64,000 nt of DNA, from NCBI GenBank assembly GCA_028285035.1, contig JANQQF010000053.1, positions 1 through 64,000 on the forward strand, in the 5' to 3' direction. This stretch comes from Phycisphaerae bacterium (lineage in GTDB: Bacteria > Chloroflexota > Anaerolineae > 4572-78 > J111). Made by a program: the position numbers and the translations under genes. The notes below the pieces were generated by a model that saw nothing but the letters and a program-made list of their open reading frames with translations, was not told the origin of the DNA and ran no database searches. Shown piece after piece: positions 35,333-42,471 of this stretch; within the stretch, counting starts at the first letter, position 1, and every line of letters begins with the position of its first letter.

Positions 35333-38256
35333 CAACCACCTCCACCCTTAGTCTGGGATTTTTTACCAGGTTTCTTTTTCTTCTTCTTGATGTAAGCTCC
35401 ATACCAACCCAAACTGCCTGTTGTGGCTGTTTCACCGCCAAAGAGATAGAGATCAATCTCAGCCCCAGGGGGTAAGGAAACGCCGAGTAGCTTTAAGCCC
35501 ATATGATCGAACTTTAGGGTATAGTTGGCCGGGGTGCCTTTTTTCACAGTTTGTTCAAGCAGGACAAAATCTTTGATACTGACTTTCAAAATATCTTGTA
35601 GGGTAAAACCCTTGTGTTTGTCGCCAGGCATCTTTAAGCCGATAAAGGCACTAGGTGCATCTTTAACTGGACTCCAGGCGAGTAGCATCTCGCCAGTAAA
35701 GCCCGCATCGCTGGCCAGGGCACCCAGGCTACCCATCTGTAATTGGCAATGCAAGCCATACCAGATATTTGTTAGCCCTGCCCCCTTGAAATTGTCTGGT
35801 AGCTCAACTCGGACAAAGCCTAAATCTTTAGGTGTTTTTGTGGCGTTGGGTGGTTGATTTGGATCACTGACCTGAAGGCTATGAATCGTCATGGGGAAGC
35901 GGCTAAAGATACTTCCCTTTCGAGCGGTACTGAGGCTCATATCAAAGGTCGCTTGATCGGCATTAAAGGTGAATTTTCGGCCTGTCACCTTAGGGCTGCC
36001 AGATCCTGTATCCAAATCAAAGTCCATATCGATGGCCAAATTGGCAAAATAAAGCCCTTCTCCCGTATAAACTGCATCCGCATCGCTGCCAAAGGAGAAG
36101 ATATCGAAGCCAGGTAAGGCATAGAAATTGAGGTAACCCCATAGTGAAAAGGCTGCCCCAATGTGTTGATCGGTGGCCGATTTAAATTGACTTGAGGTGG
36201 TATGAAATTGGGCCTTGACTATCTCAACATATCGCACCACGTCGTTATCCAGATAGAAGGTGTAATATTGCCCAGCCTTGGTCACAAAGGAGTAGACATC
36301 TTCGCCATTGTGGTTCTCATAATGACCATCCATTTCAATGGTGTGTTGGGGCAAGGTGTTGCTGTTACTATCAGTTTCCAGAGTGGCGGGGGTATTAAAC
36401 CAACTGTTAGTGGTTAACAGAATCCGACTATGGAAATCTTTGATTTTGGAGTTTCTAAAGAGGATTTTGAGCGTTAAGACCTCAAATGCATACCGGGCCT
36501 CGCTACTATTTCCAGTTGAAGTTGTACTACTTGCACTGTCGCTGTCCTGGGCAATGTAGCTAATTAAGCCAAAGAGGGAGCTTTTGGGGATATACACCTC
36601 ACTTTTATTGTTGACTTGCAACTGATTAAGGTTAATCCCAATATGATGGGCGTTAAAACGACTTAAATTAATCCCAGCCAGTAAGCCTCGTAATTGTTGA
36701 GGAAATTCCTGTAAATTGAGATCAACTTTTAAGATCAAAATGCCTGTCCAGTCTGGGTTCTCCATCAATGTGACGATATCGTGATAATCTTCATTGCCGG
36801 GTAGTTTGGATAAGTGATAGGTTTCATCTAGGTAATCCTGAATCCAAAGTTGAGTATTTCCAGCGTCAGCATTGAAGATGTCAGGTTTAGTCCAGTAGCC
36901 CAAATGTTTGACCATATCAATTAATTTGCCAGGTCGAAACTTGAAGATCATTACATTGGAGAGATTTTGGCTATCCTCAGGTAAGTTATTATTATTTTGG
37001 GTTTTTGTTTCAAAAACCCAATTATCAATCCCGATACCTGTGTTAAAATCCCCTAAAATCGGTATCTTAGGCGAGTCAGAGGGACTTCCTTTAACGTGAG
37101 CTTCTGTTTGAGATATAACCAAAAATAGCTGATTGCTTTGCAACGCATCCTGAAGATGGTAATCAACCTGTCTGATATTCAATCCTGCGGCTGTTGCAGC
37201 GTATGCCACGGGAGGATACTCACCAGTTGGTCCTTTATCCCAAACACTGTTAGCCAAAGTTAATGAGTACCAATTTGGTAGGTCTGGGGAAACCACGGCT
37301 AATAATCCTTGGGGCGTCACGGCAGTGACGCCTGACGCGGGATTGACCAATACCTCACGTTGTGCTTTGGTGAGATTAGGAGTTGCCCCAACAGGACCCT
37401 CGTATTTTTCGCTAATTGTTTGGCGACGTTGAGGGTTGAGAATTTGCTGCTCAAATTCGGTGATCTCAGACCAGGTAAAGGGTTGTGTTGCATCTTCTTG
37501 AGCCAAGTCTGGCAGGGGGGCCGCGCCTGCATAAGGCACTAATGGATAAGAAGGTGCATCTGCGGCGGCTGTTGGCCCAATGAGTGCCGCTGGTGTGTGA
37601 AAGGTGTTTAACATGTTAAGTTGGTCTAGCCCAGTACTGCCCGAGGCAGTGAAACCATGTGCAGGTCTAAAGAGAGAGGCTTGCTGGGGTTGTGCATAGT
37701 ACCTTATCGCCGTCATACCTGGGGCCGTGAGGCCAGGGGCGTTTACTCCAGGTGTGATAGAGACCCAGGCCGTTGTATAATCATCGGTGAGTAATTGTGA
37801 GTGGCTTGTGACTTCATTATCATTTTGCGCTAACGGAAAACGAGGGGCATAAGCAGGGTTGCCCGGATAAAAGGTGATCAAATCGCCCGAGTAAAAGGCT
37901 AAAAACTCTGTGCCTGCTAACCCACATAATAGATAGTAGGGAGGAGAGCCGACGACATCATCTGGAACAATCAATTGGAATGTCCCCTTGGGAACAAAGT
38001 AGGTTTCTGGGTTACCATTTGGCCCAGGCCGGGTGCCTTGACCAATACTGCTTTTGCCTGGCAGAATTTTTAGGTGAATTGGCTGATTATAGATGGTTCG
38101 TAAATACGTTGGTCGAATTGAAGCGGTTGGTCCACTGTTATGAGGCGCGAACAAGGGGTAGGTCTGAACATACTTCTTGTTGTTTGCTCCCTGAAACACA
38201 TAAGAAATTTCACCAAATGGTGAACTCATCTGCTCTGATATAGGTTTTTCCGTCAC
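35332..38256 (-). CDS. Unrecognised ~975-aa cassette protein (paralogue B)
   Basis: A 974-aa paralogue of the 18,259-21,228 product. It has the same GTG start behind GGGGG, the same opening (FGEISYVFQGANNKKYVQTY), and the same division into an N-terminal part with scattered Gly-X-Thr/Pro triplets and a conserved triplet-free C-terminal part (DLNLQEFPQQLRGLLAGINL, YIPKSSLFGLISYIAQDSDS, IEMDGHYENHNGEDVYSFVT, LYLFGGETATTGSLGWYGAY). It ends in a Lys/Gly-rich tail (KKKKKKPGKKSQTKGGGG) absent from paralogue A. Such a basic tail could bind nucleic acid or glycan. It is translationally coupled to the EEP gene. The function is unknown. Confidence 0.7.
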   Translation of the reverse strand: MTEKPISEQMSSPFGEISYVFQGANNKKYVQTYPLFAPHNSGPTASIRPTYLRTIYNQPIHLKILPGKSSIGQGTRPGPNGNPETYFVPKGTFQLIVPDDVVGSPPYYLLCGLAGTEFLAFYSGDLITFYPGNPAYAPRFPLAQNDNEVTSHSQLLTDDYTTAWVSITPGVNAPGLTAPGMTAIRYYAQPQQASLFRPAHGFTASGSTGLDQLNMLNTFHTPAALIGPTAAADAPSYPLVPYAGAAPLPDLAQEDATQPFTWSEITEFEQQILNPQRRQTISEKYEGPVGATPNLTKAQREVLVNPASGVTAVTPQGLLAVVSPDLPNWYSLTLANSVWDKGPTGEYPPVAYAATAAGLNIRQVDYHLQDALQSNQLFLVISQTEAHVKGSPSDSPKIPILGDFNTGIGIDNWVFETKTQNNNNLPEDSQNLSNVMIFKFRPGKLIDMVKHLGYWTKPDIFNADAGNTQLWIQDYLDETYHLSKLPGNEDYHDIVTLMENPDWTGILILKVDLNLQEFPQQLRGLLAGINLSRFNAHHIGINLNQLQVNNKSEVYIPKSSLFGLISYIAQDSDSASSTTSTGNSSEARYAFEVLTLKILFRNSKIKDFHSRILLTTNSWFNTPATLETDSNSNTLPQHTIEMDGHYENHNGEDVYSFVTKAGQYYTFYLDNDVVRYVEIVKAQFHTTSSQFKSATDQHIGAAFSLWGYLNFYALPGFDIFSFGSDADAVYTGEGLYFANLAIDMDFDLDTGSGSPKVTGRKFTFNADQATFDMSLSTARKGSIFSRFPMTIHSLQVSDPNQPPNATKTPKDLGFVRVELPDNFKGAGLTNIWYGLHCQLQMGSLGALASDAGFTGEMLLAWSPVKDAPSAFIGLKMPGDKHKGFTLQDILKVSIKDFVLLEQTVKKGTPANYTLKFDHMGLKLLGVSLPPGAEIDLYLFGGETATTGSLGWYGAYIKKKKKKPGKKSQTKGGGG

Positions 38257-38297
38257 GGTCCCCCCTATTTATTGTATCCCTGTAACTAAAAATATCG

Positions 38298-39107
38298 CTA
38301 ATGATGATTCGATAAAAATTGAGTAACAGGCTCTAAGTCGAAATTTAGTATAGGGTCACCTGTATACATATTTTCGGTGTACTGTTCATCATAATAACCA
38401 GCATGTATGCCCTGCTTTGCACCAATATTTTGAATACGAGAAACCATAGGGAATGCACCTAATCGCTGCCCACGAATGGCCAAGCCAACATCGACTCCTG
38501 GAACCTCGTATCGGCGGTGGCTCTCCTTCTTGGCTACAATTTCCTCCCAGCGATCTCGCCAAGTTCCCATTCCCCAGCCTCCATACCAGCGCCACAGGGC
38601 CACCGCATTTGGCGTTTTCTCGGGAACAAATGGAACATCAATGGCCGCCCGCCAATAGTGCAGAGTGGCTTGGGTTGTGCTAGGTATCTTAGGGGTAATT
38701 GACGGTGTGGGGGAGTAGCCTGTAATGGAAAACACCTGTTGATAAGGCTGAAGTGCAGCTAAGGTTTGTTCCATATAAATTAGAAAGTCGCGGGTGGGCT
38801 TGGTGTCATCTTCTAGGTAGATGATAGAGTCGATTGGATTGTCAAAAGCCACTGAGAGCGTGTTATAAAAGTTGTAACGAATGCCTTTATTTTCTTTGTG
38901 AATGATTGTTTCCGACTCGATAGGGGATGCGGCCAAACGTGCCTGTTGTTCCGCCTGTTGTTCAGGGTATCCCCCATCTATCGACACTATCAATCGGTAA
39001 TTTTCTATCCCCAGGCAGTTTTCAAGGGCGGTTAGAACCTGTGAAAAATAGTTGGGCCTACGATAGGCCAACATTGCAATAATTTTTTTTTGCGATGTAT
39101 CTTTCAA
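38298..39107 (-). CDS. Glycosyltransferase, GT-A fold with GNT-I-like EDD motif
   Basis: A 269-aa soluble glycosyltransferase. The N-terminus (IIAMLAYRRPNYFSQVLTAL), SIIYLEDDTKPTRDFLIYME with the EDD metal site, and YGGWGMGTWRDRWEEI downstream resemble GT2/GNT-I-type enzymes that add GlcNAc or related sugars. It sits between the 245-aa and 974-aa genes of cassette B; cassette A has only a 206-bp hairpin-rich gap at that point. Cassette A instead has its GTs at the 3' end. The presence of a GT in both cassettes, at different positions, supports glycosylation as part of the system. No membrane segment is visible. Confidence 0.8.
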   Translation of the reverse strand: MKDTSQKKIIAMLAYRRPNYFSQVLTALENCLGIENYRLIVSIDGGYPEQQAEQQARLAASPIESETIIHKENKGIRYNFYNTLSVAFDNPIDSIIYLEDDTKPTRDFLIYMEQTLAALQPYQQVFSITGYSPTPSITPKIPSTTQATLHYWRAAIDVPFVPEKTPNAVALWRWYGGWGMGTWRDRWEEIVAKKESHRRYEVPGVDVGLAIRGQRLGAFPMVSRIQNIGAKQGIHAGYYDEQYTENMYTGDPILNFDLEPVTQFLSNHH

Positions 39108-39168
39108 GATCCCTCCTGGTCCTGAACTGGCTTTTTGGTTGTGAAATTGCTAATCAGACCTATTCTTG

Positions 39169-39906
39169 TTAAGTACTTACAAGTTCAATTTTGTAGTCAG
39201 GTGTTGTGCCAGTGGGCACCAATTTAAAGATAAGCCCATTAAATGTCCCGTAGCTTTCTGCTCGGCTGAGTGGGTCAAATTGGAAATCAAACTCGAGAAA
39301 TACATCGTCGCTGCTATCATATCTGACCCCATTCCAAAAAAAGCGACCACATCGATTCGTTTTGGCGTCCGTATCTACTGAGAGATAAAGTGTGTTTCCA
39401 TTAGTAGGGTGGGGAGGATACGCGTCAGGTGGATTATTTGGAGGTGCTGTTGGGTACAGGAATTGGAAGCCAACTTCTGTGACTTCTTGAATGATTTTGA
39501 CCGACCAGTTGTTGGGCAATGTTAAATTGGGTGAGAAAGCTCCACCAAGGGCCGTGGGGTCAACCGCCTCATCTGTATTAAACCCTAACGTTAATGATGT
39601 TTCAATCACACCGTCAGCATTTAGCTCCAAGAGGATTGGGGCTTGGGCTTTATCTTTTGACATTGGAACCCAACCAAAACTGGGCTGGGCTGGATTTTTG
39701 TCCTTCATTAAGTCTTCTAAGCCGCTGTAAAAAGTCTTATCACCTGGCGGTTGCTCAATGAAGAGAAAGTAACCGAGTTGCTTACTGGCCCAAACCTGGC
39801 TAACACCCTGCGGAGGGTGTCCTGCTTTAGTAGCCCAAAATAACAAGCGAGGTTGGCTATCGTTTCTATAAAGTTGTGTGGTTCCAGAGCATAATGTGAA
39901 TGTCAT
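39169..39906 (-). CDS. Unrecognised 245-aa cassette protein (paralogue B)
   Basis: Homologue of the 232-aa protein at 21,435-22,133. Both open MTFTLC, and this copy has YFLFIEQPPGDKTFYSGLED, SFGWVPMSKDKAQAPILLEL, NADGVIETSLTLGF, DAYPPHPTNGNTLYLSVD, CGRFFWNGV and FLEFDFQFDPLSRAESYGTF, ending FKLVPTGTTPDYKIEL. It is predicted beta-rich with no signal peptide. No strong ribosome site is visible before the ATG, as in the paralogue. It keeps its place directly after the collagen-like gene. The function is unknown; a carbohydrate-binding or capping role is a guess only. Confidence 0.65.
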   Translation of the reverse strand: MTFTLCSGTTQLYRNDSQPRLLFWATKAGHPPQGVSQVWASKQLGYFLFIEQPPGDKTFYSGLEDLMKDKNPAQPSFGWVPMSKDKAQAPILLELNADGVIETSLTLGFNTDEAVDPTALGGAFSPNLTLPNNWSVKIIQEVTEVGFQFLYPTAPPNNPPDAYPPHPTNGNTLYLSVDTDAKTNRCGRFFWNGVRYDSSDDVFLEFDFQFDPLSRAESYGTFNGLIFKLVPTGTTPDYKIELVST

Positions 39907-39934
39907 AATTAATATCAGAGAGTGGTAAATATTT

Positions 39935-40462
39935 TTATTCGCCTTGTACTTTTTTATTTAGATAGGATAACCATTCCATAATACCCTTTAAACCAACAGT
40001 TGTTATGCCATTAGTGAAATATACGTCTCCACCACCAACAGCATACAGATGTACATCTGCCCCTGTTGCCCCAAGGTCAATATATCCAGCAGTAGACAAT
40101 ACTGTTCTGTGTCCGTTAGAAATAGCAAGGTTTTCGCCATCAATATAAAGACCAGCAGCAGTCGGTCCGCCCGTAGCAATATAAATGCCTGGGTGATTTG
40201 ATCCAGTGGAACCTTTCCCATTTACCATGACAAAGGGTTCAGAAAAGAGATTTGGGTTCTTGGCAGGTGGTCCGGGCGGGCCCTGAGGCCCTTGCTTTCC
40301 TGTATGTCCTGGTGGCCCCTGCTTACCTGTGTCTCCCCTATCACCTTTTTCACCTTGTGGGCCGGTAAATCCATTGACCACAAGATAACTCCAACTATCA
40401 CCAGGCATCGTGCCTTGGGGGCCCTTTGCTTGTTTTGCTCCCCTTGTTTGTCTTTTTCCCAT
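39935..40462 (-). CDS. Collagen-like protein with charged triplets, cassette B
   Basis: A 175-aa protein and the probable first gene of cassette B. After a basic N-terminus (GKRQTRGAKQ) comes WSYLVVNGFTG, also found in the 224-aa protein. A short tract of about a dozen triplets of the classic charged type follows (GEKGDRGDTGKQGPPGHTG), unlike the Thr-dominated tracts of cassette A. The head domain then begins (PNLFSEPFVMVNGKG, HPGIYIATGG, GLYIDGENLAISNG) and is extended by a second similar unit (YIDLGATGADVHLYAVGGGD, VYFTNGITTVGLKGIMEW). No signal peptide. The head is therefore longer than in the other two proteins, apparently by internal duplication. Confidence 0.8.
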   Translation of the reverse strand: MGKRQTRGAKQAKGPQGTMPGDSWSYLVVNGFTGPQGEKGDRGDTGKQGPPGHTGKQGPQGPPGPPAKNPNLFSEPFVMVNGKGSTGSNHPGIYIATGGPTAAGLYIDGENLAISNGHRTVLSTAGYIDLGATGADVHLYAVGGGDVYFTNGITTVGLKGIMEWLSYLNKKVQGE

Positions 40463-41150
40463 TGTCTCTCTCCAACTATCTTACTTCATAGATAAATTGT
40501 TTTGTAGGTTATATTATTTTGTCTAGCGATTTGTATACTGGTTGATTTGGTGGCGTTGATAGAAATGAAATGTCTAGCTGATTTAGTGATGCCAATGGCT
40601 TGAGTCACTGACAGGTTATCTTGTATATTGGCCTCTAGGTCATATAATCGACTCAATAAATATTTTTGTAAGCATAAACAAAAATTTACTTGACAAGATA
40701 AGATATTAATCAAGGTGTATCTATTTAATTCAGATTAAAATTAGGGGAGTAAGTAGGTTTAAGGATAAAATAGCAGCTCAAATTATTGTTTTTAACAACA
40801 AAAATGGTGTTTAACTTAATTCCTTAACCCTAATAAACCCAAATGACATTCTAAGATGATCTAACGTTTGGCAATTTATGTTTGATAATATTAAGTAGGT
40901 TGTAATAAACAACGAGTGATAATAACAGGGTTGTATATACTACAGATGTTGCCATTTTGGGGCGTAAGAATGGCCCAAGCTTCTTTGCTAAAGAGCTCTA
41001 TTATTTCAATAAGGTTGTAAATTATAATTAGTTAGAGGGAAACTTTACGCAATATTTAGTCGGCCAGAATGATAACTCTAAAAAAAAACTATGTCAAACT
41101 TTGCCCTACATTTTGTAGATCACTGTGACGTGATAAATGTATTGAAAGAA

Positions 41151-41190
41151 CGTGACATTTCAGACGTTTAGATAAATTGGACAATTGAGG
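41151..41190. repeat. Partner of the repeat at 24,533-24,581, bracketing cassette B
   Basis: CGTGACATTT, then six different bases, then TTTAGATAAATTGGAC and AATTGA match CGTCACATTT ... TTTAGATAAATTCGACTAAATTGA at the far end of cassette B, in the same orientation. The two lie about 16.6 kb apart, one just outside each end of the cassette. Confidence 0.6.
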
Positions 41191-41230
41191 ACAAATCTTT
41201 TTATTATATCTGGATAGATTTTCTTTAACC

Positions 41231-41253
41231 TTTGTAAAACTAGCCTTTACAAA
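41231..41253. promoter_or_regulatory. Palindrome upstream of the FkbM gene
   Basis: TTTGTAAA and TTTACAAA form perfect 8-bp arms around a 7-bp spacer, 50 bp before the fkbM start codon. This fits a dimeric regulator site; the regulator is unknown. Confidence 0.35.
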
Positions 41254-41303
41254 AGAATGGCTAAGAGACCAAAATATCCTAAATCAGCATAGGTATTTAT
41301 ATC

Positions 41304-41996
41304 ATGAATTACGATGGGAATATTACGTATTATTGTAACATTAATGGAATTAATATCATTGCCTTGGATAGTCCTAATTCAGTCGCGCTTAAATTTGTGG
41401 CTGATGAGTTGATGATCAACCATTATGGTTTATTTCAAATTCAATTACACCCAGGGCAAGTTGTTATCGATATTGGGGGACACTCTGGGCTCGTTTCTAT
41501 GTATTTAGCAAAACGATTTCCAGAAACCAAGATATACACATTTGAACCATTCCCTGCCAACTATAAACGATTGACTACAGCGTTAGCATTGAATCAGATA
41601 GAGAATGTAATTCCACATTCAATCGCAGTAACAAAAGATGGGCGAGATATTCAAATGGCCATGCACCCGATTAATTCTGGTGGAGCAACTGCTATGTCGG
41701 AAACTCAAAAACAATTTGGCGTTGTTGAAAATATTCCTTCAATAACCCTTGATGAAATATTTGATCGTTACAAAATTGATAACTGTCAGCTTTTGAAAAT
41801 CGATTGTGAAGGAACTGAATACGAGATTCTGTACCACACAACAGTTTTATCTCGTATTGAGTATTTGGCTGGGGAGTTTCATAATAATACCCTGTTGAGG
41901 GAACAAGGATATACAATTGAGGGGTTGGTGGAATATTGTCAACAATTTTTTCCACCTAACCGGATTTTTGTCAACCCGAGTGATATGTCAGAGTAA
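41304..41996 (+). CDS. FkbM family methyltransferase
   Basis: A 230-aa SAM-dependent methyltransferase of the FkbM type, usually acting on hydroxyls of sugars or polyketides. The SAM site reads VVIDIGGHSGLVSMYLAKRF at about residues 55-74, followed by KIYTFEPFPANYKRL. The late motif is QLLKIDCEGTEYEIL, typical of FkbM. The family length is about 200-250 aa, so the protein is complete. It is transcribed away from cassette B behind a palindromic site. A second FkbM domain is fused to the GTs at 920-3,775. Methylation of glycans made by the neighbouring GTs is a plausible role (inference from position). Confidence 0.85.
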   Translation: MNYDGNITYYCNINGINIIALDSPNSVALKFVADELMINHYGLFQIQLHPGQVVIDIGGHSGLVSMYLAKRFPETKIYTFEPFPANYKRLTTALALNQIENVIPHSIAVTKDGRDIQMAMHPINSGGATAMSETQKQFGVVENIPSITLDEIFDRYKIDNCQLLKIDCEGTEYEILYHTTVLSRIEYLAGEFHNNTLLREQGYTIEGLVEYCQQFFPPNRIFVNPSDMSE

Positions 41997-42051
41997 ATAG
42001 CTTCTTTACCATCAGGGTATGGATGCTTTGGCTCCTAACTATCCAACAATC

Positions 42052-42358
42052 ATCTGTCGTACATTGCAATAGAATTTCGATGGCATCGGGTCAGATGCTC
42101 ATCTGTGATACTGTACGTATCTTCGGCTACACGGAGCTTGTGAGCTTCCCATAGAGCCTCAACATGGGTTACCCCGACAGGTAAATTTGTTTGTAGTAGG
42201 CCAATTCGATCAATTGTCCCAGCGGATCATGTAAGTAGATGGAGGCCGTAAAACAGATCGCGATTCTTCTCCCCACCGTGATGAATACGCCACGGGACTA
42301 AAACGTTGGCAACTTGAGTCTACATCGCTCCTGAGATGCTACTAGAGACGATGTAATA
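42052..42358 (-). pseudogene. Decayed copy of the VOC/glyoxalase gene at 48,595-49,185
   Basis: The nucleotide sequence aligns base by base with about 48642-48945: GGCATCGGGTCAGATGCTCA against GGCATCGGTCAGATGCTCA, the CGGAGCTTGTG block, TTCGATCAATTG, GATCGCGATTCTT and ACCGTGATGAA. Single-base indels and substitutions have broken the frame. Only the part matching the C-terminal half of the intact gene is recognisable. It is a relic of a duplication of the intact gene or of a diverged relative, about 6.5 kb away. Confidence 0.75.
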
Positions 42359-42471
42359 TATACTGCCTCTAGCTTCAGATTTATGTGTTGGATCAGGAAT
42401 ATTGTATGCGCGATGAGCTGTCAATTGGCTATTTGCTCAGATTGGACTAATTTTTTAAAGCAGTGTCCTTT

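Larger units (their letters stand above)
40463..41303. other. 841-bp AT-rich region between cassette B and the FkbM gene
   Basis: No convincing gene; a 75-codon minus-strand frame at 40,486-40,713 has no recognisable features. Both the cassette B promoter (leftward) and the fkbM promoter (rightward) should lie here. Palindromes are visible at 41119-41134 (ATCACTGTGACGTGAT) and 41231-41253. The stretch 41151-41190 repeats the sequence at the opposite end of cassette B. Confidence 0.5.

Noticed and set aside
40486..40713. 75-codon minus-strand gene upstream of cassette B
   Set aside because: No ribosome site, no recognisable motif, AT-rich composition like the surrounding non-coding DNA.
41119..41134. 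CRP-type binding site (ATCACTGTGACGTGAT)
   Set aside because: The arms read ATCAC/GTGAT and not TGTGA/TCACA, and no CRP homologue is visible. It is noted only as a palindrome.
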